Shown here in pieces: positions 18,800 through 27,057 of a stretch of 64,000 nucleotides of DNA. Made by a program: the position numbers and the translations under genes. The stretch comes from Tepidibacillus_B infernus (GTDB lineage: Bacteria > Bacillota > Bacilli > Tepidibacillales > Tepidibacillaceae), in contig NZ_JBLWFI010000001.1 in the NCBI RefSeq assembly GCF_048898065.1, forward strand, positions 930,001-994,000, written 5' to 3'. How positions within the stretch are numbered: position 1 is the first letter of the stretch; every line of letters starts with the position of its first letter. The notes under the pieces were generated by a model. That model was not told the origin of the DNA. It did no database searches and saw only the letters and a list, made by a program, of their open reading frames with translations.

Positions 18800-18830
18800 A
18801 AAGAAAGCCCATCAATGATGGACTTTCTTT
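18800..18830. terminator. Bidirectional terminator between osmC-1 and the TRAP permease
   Basis: A 14-bp stem with one mismatch (18800-18813 with 18817-18830) flanked by A and T runs lies between two convergent genes and can serve both. Confidence 0.75.
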
Positions 18831-18838
18831 TTCTTTGT

Positions 18839-20515
18839 TTATGAAGATGTTCCTAATCTTCCTTTTTTTATATCCTTATTTCTCGTCAGATATTGAATAA
18901 CTAAGAGAATAGCCAACGTTCCTAAGCCTACAGTATCAGTCCAGATACCTGGAACAATCAATAATAATCCTGCAGGTATTGCTAAAATTCGTTCTAACCA
19001 ATTCAAATGTCTTAACCAATAACCCATTAACCCAGCACTTATTCCAAGCATTCCAATACTAGCAGTTGTAATAATTAAAAGAGTTTTCCAGAAGTTCGTA
19101 TCAATTAAAAGCAATTCAGGAGATAGTACAAAGATATAGGGAATGATAAAGGCTGCAATTGCCAACCTTGTAGCTTCTGCTCCAGTACGAATTGGTTTTC
19201 CACCTGCTATGCCAGATGCGGCAAAAGCGGCTAAAGCAACTGGTGGAGTGATGTCTGCAACAATACCAAAATAGAAGGTAAACATGTGAGCTGCTAAAGC
19301 AGGCTTCCCTAATGTGATAATAGCTGGCGCTGCAATCGTTGATGTAATGATATAATTTGCAGTTGTTGGAGACCCCATGCCCAGAATAATTGAGGAGATC
19401 ATTGTCAAGATTAAGGTTGGAATAAGAATTCCACCTGCAAGGTCGATTAAACCATTTGCAAATTTAAGTCCTAATCCAGTTAAGGTCACGGTACCAACGA
19501 TCATACCTGCAGCCGCAGTCGCAGCCACAACACCTAAAGCAGACTTCGCACCGTCTTCTAATGCAAGAAAAAGATCTTTTATTTTCATATTATTATGACC
19601 TAACAGCATACCGATAAGGCCAACAATAATAACGGAAACAATTCCACTAATCGCGGAAAAAATGGGTGACCTTCCCATCATTAAAAATCCTATGATCACA
19701 AATAGAGGTATTAACAAATAAAGTTTCTTTAAGATTTCCTTTTTATCTGGTAATTCTTCCTTTGTTAGTCCACGTAGACCAGTACGTTTTGCTTCAAAAT
19801 GTACCATGATCCAAATCCCAGCAAAATATAAAATAGCAGGGATTGCAGCAGCTTTTGCAATCTCCCAATAAGATAATCCAATAAACTCTGCCATCAAAAA
19901 TGCTGCTGCCCCCATAATAGGTGGCATAATTTGACCACCAGTAGAAGCAGCAGCTTCTACTGCTCCGGCAAATTCAGGACGATAACCTAATTTTCTCATC
20001 ATTGGAATGGTAAATGAACCAGAGGTAACAACATTAGCAACTGAACTACCACTAATTGTACCTTGTAATGCACTTGAGAAAACAGCAACTTTGGCTGGCC
20101 CCCCTACTCTTCTACCAGCAATCAATAATGCCAGATCATTAAAGTATTGACCAACTCCTGTTTTCTCTAAAAAAGCGCCAAACAATAAGAACAAAAAAAT
20201 AAATTTAGCTGAAACCCATAAGGGTGTTCCTAGGATTCCATTAAGTGTGAAATACATATGGGAGATAATTCTTTCCCATGAGAGACCACGAAAGGCTAGA
20301 AAACCAGGAAAATAATTTCCAAACTTTGCATAAATCAAGAAGAGTGCAGCAATCAACGTAATTGGAATACCCACTACTCTTCTTGAAGCTTCGAGTACCA
20401 ATAGAACAGCTAATAATCCAATAATGAAATCTAGTTGGTTATAATTTCCTGCTCTCATGACTAATCCATCATATTCATATACCCAACTAAGACCGCAATA
20501 GCAATACTGATCCAT
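18839..20515 (-). CDS. TRAP transporter fused permease, main (DctM-like) part; 5' end damaged
   Basis: 558 readable residues covering the large 12-helix permease of TAXI-type TRAP transporters. These move organic acids into the cell by ion gradient. Family landmarks include WVYEYDGLVMRAGN, FLLFGAFLEKTGVGQYFNDLA, GGPAKVAVFSSALQGTISGSSVANVVTSGSF (GSVxxNVxxTG-type motif) and ASTGGQIMPPIMGAAAFLMAE. The stated start is only where the open frame begins. Upstream, the expected continuation (GWISIAIAVLVG) is in a different frame, and then comes an N gap. The N-terminal part of the same protein is at 20553-20845. Probably one gene of about 660-690 residues, split by a frameshift plus an assembly gap. 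Confidence 0.85.
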   Translation of the reverse strand: MDQYCYCGLSWVYEYDGLVMRAGNYNQLDFIIGLLAVLLVLEASRRVVGIPITLIAALFLIYAKFGNYFPGFLAFRGLSWERIISHMYFTLNGILGTPLWVSAKFIFLFLLFGAFLEKTGVGQYFNDLALLIAGRRVGGPAKVAVFSSALQGTISGSSVANVVTSGSFTIPMMRKLGYRPEFAGAVEAAASTGGQIMPPIMGAAAFLMAEFIGLSYWEIAKAAAIPAILYFAGIWIMVHFEAKRTGLRGLTKEELPDKKEILKKLYLLIPLFVIIGFLMMGRSPIFSAISGIVSVIIVGLIGMLLGHNNMKIKDLFLALEDGAKSALGVVAATAAAGMIVGTVTLTGLGLKFANGLIDLAGGILIPTLILTMISSIILGMGSPTTANYIITSTIAAPAIITLGKPALAAHMFTFYFGIVADITPPVALAAFAASGIAGGKPIRTGAEATRLAIAAFIIPYIFVLSPELLLIDTNFWKTLLIITTASIGMLGISAGLMGYWLRHLNWLERILAIPAGLLLIVPGIWTDTVGLGTLAILLVIQYLTRNKDIKKGRLGTSS

Positions 20516-20542
20516 CCTTTTTTCACATTTAACACCTTACCT

Positions 20543-20552
20543 NNNNNNNNNN
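20543..20552. other. Assembly gap (10 N) inside the TRAP permease gene
   Basis: Ten N bases join two contigs. Their number is probably a placeholder. Unlike the gap at 48963, no duplicated sequence flanks it. Coding sequence of the same permease is on both sides, so the missing stretch is likely to be short, of the order of tens of codons. Confidence 0.9.
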
Positions 20553-20845
20553 AATATTTTTACAAAAATATTTAATATGGGGAAATCAAGTTTTATATAT
20601 TTCTTTGTTGGAAATAAAATATAAATTAAACTTAACCCAAATGCTAGATGGATTGTAATTAAAAGCTGTGAAGGTAAGTTTCCTGTTAAAGATGCATAAA
20701 CTTGGAAGATTGAGAAACTAATAGCTAAAATGGTAACGATCCACTTCATTAATCCCTTATACTGATAAAAAGCTGATTCACGATCATACTTTGTTAATAG
20801 TTGATGAACTTCTTCTTGTGATAAATGTTGAATGTCATGACTCAT
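20553..20845 (-). CDS. TRAP transporter fused permease, N-terminal part (truncated by gap)
   Basis: About 97 residues from an ATG with a GGGAGGG ribosome binding site. The start MSHDIQHLSQEEVHQLLTKY is a cytosolic tail, followed by two membrane helices (WIVTILAISFSIFQVYA; LLITIHLAFGLSLIYILF) and the KKYIKLDFP loop typical of the DctQ-like front end of fused TRAP permeases. It runs into the N gap. The gene start overlaps the end of the DUF1850 gene by 11 bp, so binding protein, DUF1850 and permease form one operon. Confidence 0.82.
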
Positions 20846-21401
20846 TCCTATCCCTCCCTTTTATCCACTGTACTAAGTTGCTTTTCGTTGCTTCAAATCG
20901 GATCCAATGACCTGGCACTGTTAACTTTGAAAGTGGGAGTTCTTTATTTTGGATCAATAATTTGTGGTTGGCGATCACTTGCCCAACCCTTTGATCAAAA
21001 TATGGAAATACACGATGAATGGAGTCGAGAATAAATTTACCATTCTCTATCTTAAATTTCTCTCCATTTTCTATTTCAGATGGGATTCCAACCCCATAGC
21101 TTTCAAAAATGACTTTATCAAGGACAATATTTAATTGTTTATCAACATGATAAAACTCTTGAACAGGCGTTCGGTGTATTGAATGAATATATAGAATCGA
21201 AAACTTGTTGTTATTTTGCAAAGAAAAACGTTCAAGAACTTGATCAGTTTGACCATCTGTAAGAACTAACATTGGAAAAAACGGTATATTGATTAAAATT
21301 AGAATGATAATTAGTAAAATGATTAGAATCATGAATGGAGGATGAAAGAAAAACCGAGGTAACAGGTGCCACCTCGGTTTAGAATGTAAGAATGGCATCA
21401 T
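20835..21401 (-). CDS. DUF1850 domain protein (TRAP-associated)
   Basis: 188 residues. An N-terminal membrane anchor (MILIILLIIILILINIPFF) is followed by a DUF1850 domain (FSILYIHSIHRTPVQEFYHV, then FESYGVGIPSEIE). DUF1850 genes regularly sit between the binding protein and permease of TAXI-type TRAP operons; the molecular role is unknown. The ATG overlaps the stop of the binding-protein gene (AAATGATG). The first ~20 codons contain a terminator-like hairpin (21351-21380), which is unusual for a coding region and may tune expression between the two genes. Confidence 0.82.
   Translation of the reverse strand: MMPFLHSKPRWHLLPRFFFHPPFMILIILLIIILILINIPFFPMLVLTDGQTDQVLERFSLQNNNKFSILYIHSIHRTPVQEFYHVDKQLNIVLDKVIFESYGVGIPSEIENGEKFKIENGKFILDSIHRVFPYFDQRVGQVIANHKLLIQNKELPLSKLTVPGHWIRFEATKSNLVQWIKGRDRNES
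21346..21380 (-). terminator. Intragenic terminator-like hairpin between SBP and DUF1850 genes
   Basis: A perfect 10-bp stem (AAACCGAGGT with ACCTCGGTTT, 10-base loop) is followed on the minus strand by TTTTTC. It begins 18 bases after the binding-protein stop, but lies inside the first codons of the overlapping DUF1850 gene. It may act as an attenuator giving more binding protein than permease, as is common for solute-binding-protein operons. Confidence 0.6.
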
Positions 21402-22348
21402 TTAATGCCTTTTTCCTCGAAGTACTTTGCAGCTCCTGGATGTAGTGGTAGACTAATCCCTTGAGTCGCAGTTTCTAAACTGATTTGCTCTGCTTTTTTG
21501 TTGATGGCTACTAATCCACCTAAATTTTCAAATAAAGCTTTTGTAATATTATAAACTTGGTCTTCAGACAAACCAGAACGTGCAACTAACATCGCTTTAA
21601 CAGCAACAGTTTTAACATCTTCATTTTGGCCAGAATAGGTTCCAGCAGGAATCACTTCTTCTGTGTAGTATGGGTATTTAGCAATTAACCCTTGAATTTT
21701 GTCATCATTTAAATTTAAGATTTTTACTCCTTTAGTCGCTGATAGTTCAGATACTGCAGAAGTTGGAGCACCAGCTGTTATAAATGCTGCATCTAATTGG
21801 CCATCCTGGATTTTCTGTGAAGAATCACCAAAAGAAAGACGTTCAGCTTGCAAATCATCAAATGTCAAACCATAGATTTCTAAAATTTGTTTAGCGTTAG
21901 CTTCAACCCCACTTCCAGCATCACCAACAGATACTCTTCTACCTTTTAAATCAGCAACAGATTTGATATCGCTGTCAGCTGGTAATACGATTTGTACCGT
22001 TTCATTATATAATGAGGCAATTGCTTGTAGATTTTCAACTGGTTTATCAAACATCTCTGTACCTTTTACAGCATAATCAGCAATATCTGTCTGGGTAAAA
22101 GCAAGGTCAACTTCTTCACTTGCAATTAAACGCATGTTTTCAGCAGAAGCCCCTGTTGTTTGGGCAGTAGCATCCATATCTGTGTTATCCTTAATGATCT
22201 GTGCGATTCCACCACCTAAAGGATAATAAGTACCCGAGGTTCCACCAGTGGCAATAATTAATTGATTGCTACCACCTTGGTCACCACATCCAACCAAAGC
22301 AATAGATAATAGCATAGTAATGGCAAGTAAAAAAGCAAATTTTTTCAT
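21398..22348 (-). CDS. TAXI-family TRAP transporter solute-binding lipoprotein
   Basis: About 316 residues from the ATG at 22348, which follows a GGGGG ribosome binding site; the open frame extends 13 codons further but includes that site. The lipobox LSIALVGCGD gives an anchored lipoprotein. The fold has the TAXI signature LIIATGGTSGTYYPLGGGIAQ, then GASAENMRLIASEEVDLAFTQTD and GRRVSVGDAGSGVEANAKQI. TAXI proteins bind small acids such as glutamate or other dicarboxylates; the ligand here is not predictable. It is the first gene of the three-gene TRAP operon and is divergent from osmC-2. Confidence 0.92.
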   Translation of the reverse strand: MKKFAFLLAITMLLSIALVGCGDQGGSNQLIIATGGTSGTYYPLGGGIAQIIKDNTDMDATAQTTGASAENMRLIASEEVDLAFTQTDIADYAVKGTEMFDKPVENLQAIASLYNETVQIVLPADSDIKSVADLKGRRVSVGDAGSGVEANAKQILEIYGLTFDDLQAERLSFGDSSQKIQDGQLDAAFITAGAPTSAVSELSATKGVKILNLNDDKIQGLIAKYPYYTEEVIPAGTYSGQNEDVKTVAVKAMLVARSGLSEDQVYNITKALFENLGGLVAINKKAEQISLETATQGISLPLHPGAAKYFEEKGIK

Positions 22349-22557
22349 AAATTGGCCCCCTTCTTCATTATGTATTTTTTTAGTCAATTTTAATTTTAAA
22401 CTATATTCTAATAATTTGTATAGACTTTTTTGATATTTGTAAAAGGATAAATCTAAATTACAACATGTTCAAATAAAATTCAATAAATCTTCAATTTTTT
22501 TTTGAACTTATCATGACATTTGTTTATTTAAATTTTAAGTTCATATACTAAATTTGC

Positions 22558-22585
22558 TAAAATAGTTATTGTGATCAATTTCACA
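22558..22585 (+). promoter_or_regulatory. osmC-2 promoter with perfect Crp/Fnr-type palindrome
   Basis: A TAAAAT -10 (22558-22563) is followed by TGTGATCAATTTCACA at 22570-22585, an exact TGTGA-N6-TCACA site of the Crp/Fnr family. It starts 12 bases after the -10 begins, covering the likely transcription start, as in the osmC-1 promoter. The spacing to the ATG is 22 bp. A repressor-like role, or control of the divergent TRAP operon, is inferred from geometry only. Confidence 0.55.
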
Positions 22586-22607
22586 TTTATTTGGGAGGTA
22601 TAGATGA

Positions 22608-23063
22608 ATGGCAAAGACCGAGTTTCAATCAACTGTTTCTTTGAAAGAAGGTTTATTTGTAGAAGCAATTTCTAGAGGGTTTGCTGTCCACATGGACGAA
22701 CCAGAACAGCTTGGTGGTACCGACAAAGCAATGAATCCAGTGGAACTATTATTATCAGCATTAGGAGGATGTTTGGCTATTACTGTTGGCGCATTTAGTA
22801 AAGCTGCGCATGTAGACGTTAAGGAATGCAAGGTACATGTGACTGGTGATCTTGATCCTGAAGGTTTCTTGGGTTTTAACAAAGAAGTACGTAAAGGATT
22901 TAGTCAAATTCGTTATCAAATTGAAATCGTCTCTGATTCTCCTGAAGAACGAATTAAGAAGTTGATGCAAATGGTTGAAGAAAGATGCCCAGTATCTGAT
23001 ACATTAAAAGGTGTAGAAGTTAAAGGGGATTACGTTCTTCAAAACCAAGTTGCAAATAAGTGA
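22608..23063 (+). CDS. OsmC family protein (paralogue 2)
   Basis: 151 residues, clearly similar along its length to the OsmC protein at 18289: PVELLLSALGGCLAITVGAF and EERCPVSDTLK hold the two conserved cysteines. It has its own ribosome binding site (GGGAGG) and a following terminator. It is divergent from the TRAP binding-protein gene, so the three-gene transporter is bracketed by two OsmC genes. Probable thiol-dependent peroxidase or sulfur-related role in the cytoplasm; the specific function is inferred from family. Confidence 0.88.
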   Translation: MAKTEFQSTVSLKEGLFVEAISRGFAVHMDEPEQLGGTDKAMNPVELLLSALGGCLAITVGAFSKAAHVDVKECKVHVTGDLDPEGFLGFNKEVRKGFSQIRYQIEIVSDSPEERIKKLMQMVEERCPVSDTLKGVEVKGDYVLQNQVANK

Positions 23064-23073
23064 TCTTATTATC

Positions 23074-23100
23074 AAGAGAGCCTTTTAACGGCTCTCTTTC
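23074..23100 (+). terminator. Terminator of osmC-2
   Basis: A 9-bp stem AAGAGAGCC with GGCTCTCTT (loop of 7) followed by TTC lies 10 bp beyond the stop. Confidence 0.75.
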
Positions 23101-23192
23101 ATTTAAATGAGAAAAATATGTGTGCACTTGTGAATATAGGACATCTTGTGATATAACCTTTTTATGCAATGAAATGATATGAAAGGAAGAAG

Positions 23193-23564
23193 ATGATGGA
23201 AACCATTTTTACACCAGAATATCTTTTTATTCAATCCAATACCCTCTATATTTCAAGTGAAAAACTTTCAAATTTTATTCAAAAACAAGGAGAAGCTCAT
23301 CCAAAGATGATTAGTTTGGATGCTCCTATTTTGTGGGAACGATTAGACAATCAAGAAAAAACAGAAGTTTTACTGCACATCGATTGGAATGCTTTCTCCG
23401 ATTTAATTACAATCCAATTCTCGGAAAAAGATCTAAATTTGTTACAGGAGAATCGAGAGATTGAATCATTAGGCATTTTAGTTCATTTTGATCCAGATGA
23501 TGGAAATGCAGAACAGGTCATATTCATCATGGGCATTCAAGAAGGATTAAGAGTCATTCTCTAA
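23193..23564 (+). CDS. Hypothetical protein
   Basis: 123 residues, acidic, soluble, no recognised motif; MMETIFTPEYLFIQSNTLYI begins it and EGLRVIL ends it. AAGGAAG lies just upstream of the ATG. It is convergent with dnaD and overlaps the end of that gene by 18 bp. A TTGTGAT motif lies about 45 bp upstream of its start. I do not recognise the family. Confidence 0.6.
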   Translation: MMETIFTPEYLFIQSNTLYISSEKLSNFIQKQGEAHPKMISLDAPILWERLDNQEKTEVLLHIDWNAFSDLITIQFSEKDLNLLQENREIESLGILVHFDPDDGNAEQVIFIMGIQEGLRVIL

Positions 23565-24278
23565 CCAGTTATAAAATTCAAATTTTTCGTTTCCATTCTT
23601 TTTTGTATGCCTTGTGCTACTCTGATCTTGGTTGACCCTAAACTGTTTCGTATGTTCTTTTATCTGTTCTACGGTCTTTAAATTCTTCTTCTGCCATTCG
23701 AATAAGATTTTGTCAATATACCGGAAATTTAACTTATTTGAGAAAACAGCCTCTTTCAATGCGTATAGAATTATTTCGTTAGAATAATGATCCTGGTCTA
23801 ACCAAGCTGAGATCAATTCAACTTCCATAGGTGATAACGGTCTGCCAAACTCCTGTTCAAAAACCTTAAAGAGATTATTTTCTTTTAATTCTTTTTCTGA
23901 TTTCTTTTTCTCGATCCTGTCCATTTGCATTTCTCTTTCAAAGTGGTCAATGATTTTTAAATAGAATGGTGTTAGGTTATACGTCTCATAGAGAATTCCA
24001 GATGTCTCATCTTTCATTTCATCAATTTGAAGATATCCTTGTTTTACAAGCCGTTGCAAGATTCGTACTAATTCTTCCGTTTTCAAAGCCATTCTTTGTT
24101 CCAATTCTGAAATACTGGGAAATAGCTTCCCCTTACTTTGAAAGTATAGAATATGTATAATTAACATCATTTCTTGATCTGATAAACCTATCTTTTTATA
24201 ATTTGATAGTAAATGGTTTAAAATAGGAGTTGTCCCTTCTTGTAAAATAGATAAAAATAATTCATGTTTTAATATCAC
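23547..24278 (-). CDS. dnaD: DnaD-like replication initiation protein
   Basis: About 243 residues from a GTG at 24278 (GAGGTG 6 bases upstream); the longer open frame reads through the asnS terminator and is not credible. An N-terminal winged-helix domain (LSDQEMMLIIHILYFQSKGKLFPSISELEQRM) is followed by a DnaD/DnaB-type C-terminal domain (FEQEFGRPLSPMEVELISAWL). DnaD loads the replicative helicase at oriC and restart sites with DnaB and DnaI. The neighbours asnS and aspB match the B. subtilis aspB-asnS-dnaD order; nth, which normally follows, is absent. Confidence 0.9.
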   Translation of the reverse strand: MILKHELFLSILQEGTTPILNHLLSNYKKIGLSDQEMMLIIHILYFQSKGKLFPSISELEQRMALKTEELVRILQRLVKQGYLQIDEMKDETSGILYETYNLTPFYLKIIDHFEREMQMDRIEKKKSEKELKENNLFKVFEQEFGRPLSPMEVELISAWLDQDHYSNEIILYALKEAVFSNKLNFRYIDKILFEWQKKNLKTVEQIKEHTKQFRVNQDQSSTRHTKKNGNEKFEFYNWLENDS

Positions 24279-24306
24279 AGTAAACACCTCAAAGCTAGTA
24301 TACACC

Positions 24307-24335
24307 AAAAAAGAGCACCAAAGGTGCTCTTTTTT
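24307..24335 (-). terminator. Terminator between asnS and dnaD
   Basis: A perfect 13-bp stem (AAAAAAGAGCACC with its complement, loop AAA) ends in six T on either strand. It closes the asnS transcript and means dnaD is read from its own promoter or by readthrough. Confidence 0.75.
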
Positions 24336-24336
24336 C

Positions 24337-24515
24337 AAATGTAAAGAAAGTATAACTTTCTTCCACTTGTCATTTAGGGGTTTGTATATTCCATAAGCTG
24401 CGACCTTCAGAAGTGCCCTTCTCTCCTTAATCTTTATTTATAGAAGGGCACGGATGACGGAGCGCGATGGAATATACAAACCTTTTCTTAAATGTAAAGA
24501 AAGTATTACGTTCTT
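24337..24515. repeat. Palindromic intergenic element (MITE/REP-like)
   Basis: About 180 bp. A perfect 16-bp inverted repeat at 24379-24394 and 24467-24482 (GGTTTGTATATTCCAT) encloses another perfect 10-bp one (24413-24422 with 24442-24451), so the whole would fold into a long hairpin. It is bracketed by direct copies of AAATGTAAAGAAAGTAT (24337-24353; 24490-24506), each followed by a variant of ACTTTCTT that makes the end itself palindromic. No protein is coded. It could be a small non-autonomous mobile element or a structured RNA; not identified. Confidence 0.6.
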
Positions 24516-24528
24516 ATCTATTTTCATA

Positions 24529-25818
24529 TTATGGATATAAACGGTTGAGCAAACGCGGGAAGGGAATGGTTTCTCTTACATGCTCCAAACCGCAAATCCA
24601 TGCAACTGTGCGCTCTAATCCTAATCCAAATCCTGAATGAGGTACTGAACCATATTTTCTAATATCTAAATACCACTTATAAGAATCGATCGATAGATGA
24701 TGATCTTTAAATCGTTGTTCAAGCAAATTTGGATCATCAATTCTTTGGCTACCGCCAATAATTTCTCCATAGCCTTCTGGGGCAATAAGATCTGCACATA
24801 AAACAACTTCAGGGCGATTAGGATCTGGTTTCATATAGAATGCTTTTAATTCAGTAGGGTAATGAGTAATAAAGACAGGCTTCTCAAATTTTTCAGCAAT
24901 TGCAGTTTCATGAGGTGCGCCAAAATCATCTCCCCATTGAATTTCATGGCCTTCTTCTTGTAAAAATTTAATGGCATCATCATACGTAATCCGTGGAAAA
25001 GGAGCCATAACTTTTTCTAGCTTAGAAATATCCCTATCAAGTGTTTGTAATTCTATCTTGCAATTTTTTAATACGGATTGAACAACATGTGAAACGAATT
25101 CCTCTTGAATTTTAAGATTTTCTTCATGATCAATAAAGGCCATCTCAGGTTCAATCATCCAAAATTCTATTAAATGCCTTCTAGTCTTAGATTTTTCTGC
25201 ACGAAAGGTTGGGCCAAAAGAATAGACTCTGCCTAAGGCCATCGCTGTTGCTTCCATGTATAATTGACCACTTTGTGAAAGATAAGCATCTTCATCAAAA
25301 TATTTCGTGTGAAATAAATTAGTCGTTCCTTCAGCAGAAGTCGGAGTTAAAATAGGTGGATCAACCAATGTAAAACCATTTTGATCCAAATACTCTTGAA
25401 TAGCACGAATAATTTCGCCTCGAATCTTTAAAATAGCTCTTTGCCTAGGCGTTCTAATCCATAAATGACGATGATCCATTAAAAAATCAGTACCATGCTC
25501 TTTTTTAGTGATTGGATATTCTTCAGCAATTTGAATGATTTCAATCCCAGTTACGGAGAGTTCATAACCAATGTTAGATCGATCATCCTTACGAACAGTT
25601 CCTGTTACATACAATGAGCTTTCTTGGGTTAATTGAGTAGCAGACTCCCAAACTTCTTCATAAACTTCGTTTTTCACAACAACACCTTGAATAAAGCCTG
25701 TTCCGTCACGAAGTTGTAAAAATTGAATTTTTCCGCTTGAGCGTTTGTTATACAGCCATACACCAAGTTTTACTTCTTGTTCAACATATTGAGCGATATC
25801 CTTTATCGTGGCTAACAA
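24529..25818 (-). CDS. asnS: Asparaginyl-tRNA synthetase
   Basis: 429 residues, class II. An N-terminal anticodon-binding OB fold (GVWLYNKRSSGKIQFLQLRDG) leads to the catalytic core with motif 2 (FGPTFRAEKSKTRRHLIEFWMIE) and motif 3 (HSGFGLGLERTVAWICGL). It charges tRNA-Asn in the cytoplasm. Gene order aspB-asnS-dnaD is conserved with B. subtilis. The upstream aspB lies 34 bp away, so the two are probably cotranscribed. A strong terminator follows. Confidence 0.96.
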   Translation of the reverse strand: MLATIKDIAQYVEQEVKLGVWLYNKRSSGKIQFLQLRDGTGFIQGVVVKNEVYEEVWESATQLTQESSLYVTGTVRKDDRSNIGYELSVTGIEIIQIAEEYPITKKEHGTDFLMDHRHLWIRTPRQRAILKIRGEIIRAIQEYLDQNGFTLVDPPILTPTSAEGTTNLFHTKYFDEDAYLSQSGQLYMEATAMALGRVYSFGPTFRAEKSKTRRHLIEFWMIEPEMAFIDHEENLKIQEEFVSHVVQSVLKNCKIELQTLDRDISKLEKVMAPFPRITYDDAIKFLQEEGHEIQWGDDFGAPHETAIAEKFEKPVFITHYPTELKAFYMKPDPNRPEVVLCADLIAPEGYGEIIGGSQRIDDPNLLEQRFKDHHLSIDSYKWYLDIRKYGSVPHSGFGLGLERTVAWICGLEHVRETIPFPRLLNRLYP

Positions 25819-25852
25819 TGACTTTCCCCTCCAATAGATATGGACTGAATGT

Positions 25853-27028
25853 TTAAGACATCACAAATTCTTTGATACGTTTCACTGCTACTGTTAGTTG
25901 CTCTAATGAAGTTGCATACGATAAACGAATGAAATTAGGAGCACCAAACCCTGAACCTGGAACAACGGCTACCTTTGCTTCCTCTAATAAAGCATTTGCC
26001 CAGTCATCAGCATTTGCGAATTTTTTCTCCTGAATACTTTTTGTTACATCAACAAAAATGTAAAATGCCCCTAGTGGCTTGATTGGTTTTATACTTGGTA
26101 TTTCCTCTAATAATTCCAGTACCTTATTTCTTCGTTTTTCAAATACATTTCTCATCTCAACTAATTCAGATTGAGGTCCTACCAGTGCTTCTAATGCACC
26201 ATATTGTGCAAAAGTAACAGGATTTGACGTACTATGACTGGCCAAATTAGTCATTGCTTTGATGATTGTTGCATCTCCTGCAGCATATCCAATTCGCCAA
26301 CCCGTCATTGCATAAGGTTTAGATACCCCATTGATAACTAGCGTACGTTTGAATGCATCTTCACTTAAACTAGCAATACTGACATGTTCAATTCCATCAT
26401 AGATTAATTTTTCATAAATTTCATCAGAAACGATGAGGATATCATGTCTTTTACAAATCTCAGCAATTGCAATGAGTTCATCGCGAGAATAGATGGTACC
26501 TGTTGGATTACTTGGTGAGTTGATAATCAGGGCTTTTGTTTTCGAAGTAATCGCCGATTCCAACTGTTCTGGTGTAATCTTATATTGATTTTCCTCTTTT
26601 CCTTCAAGGTAAACTGGAATAGCTTCCGCTAACTTAACCTGTTCAGGATAACTAACCCAATATGGTGCTGGAATGATTACTTCATCTCCAGGGTCACAGA
26701 CCACCTGAAAGAAATTATAAAGAGCATGTTTTGCCCCTAAAGCTACCATGATTTGGTTTGAATGATAATGTAGACCATTATCCTTTGCAAACTTCTCTAT
26801 AATGGCCTCTTTTAACTCTGGAATTCCTGAAGCAGCTGTATATTTGGTTTGACCATTTTTCATTGCTTGAATAGCTGCATCAATGATGTGGTCTGGTGTA
26901 TTGAAATCTGGTTCTCCTGCACCAAGTCCCACGACATCCATTCCCTTACTTCGTAATTCTTTTGCCTTTGCGTTAATAGCTAAAGTTGATGAAGGTGTTA
27001 AACCCATGACCCGATTAGCTAATTGCAT
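25853..27028 (-). CDS. aspB: Aspartate aminotransferase (PLP, class I/II)
   Basis: 391 residues, near-identical in layout to B. subtilis AspB. The N-terminus MQLANRVMGLTPSSTLAINAKAKEL, the PLP-lysine region (VINGVSKPYAMTGWRIGYAAG) and the NSPSNPTGT motif are all intact. It interconverts aspartate and oxaloacetate with glutamate/2-oxoglutarate in the cytoplasm. It sits in a leftward run ackA-aspB-asnS with a 29-bp gap to ackA, likely an operon. Supplying aspartate for asparaginyl-tRNA and other pathways is consistent with the neighbours. Confidence 0.94.
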   Translation of the reverse strand: MQLANRVMGLTPSSTLAINAKAKELRSKGMDVVGLGAGEPDFNTPDHIIDAAIQAMKNGQTKYTAASGIPELKEAIIEKFAKDNGLHYHSNQIMVALGAKHALYNFFQVVCDPGDEVIIPAPYWVSYPEQVKLAEAIPVYLEGKEENQYKITPEQLESAITSKTKALIINSPSNPTGTIYSRDELIAIAEICKRHDILIVSDEIYEKLIYDGIEHVSIASLSEDAFKRTLVINGVSKPYAMTGWRIGYAAGDATIIKAMTNLASHSTSNPVTFAQYGALEALVGPQSELVEMRNVFEKRRNKVLELLEEIPSIKPIKPLGAFYIFVDVTKSIQEKKFANADDWANALLEEAKVAVVPGSGFGAPNFIRLSYATSLEQLTVAVKRIKEFVMS

Positions 27029-27057
27029 CGATACATCCTCCCCATAGTAAAATATTT

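Noticed and set aside
24301..24338. Extra N-terminal 20 codons of dnaD
   Set aside because: They would translate the asnS terminator hairpin; a GTG with a ribosome binding site at 24278 is better.
24337..24515. CRISPR array
   Set aside because: Only two direct repeats of 17 bp with one unequal spacer that is itself an inverted repeat; no cas genes nearby.
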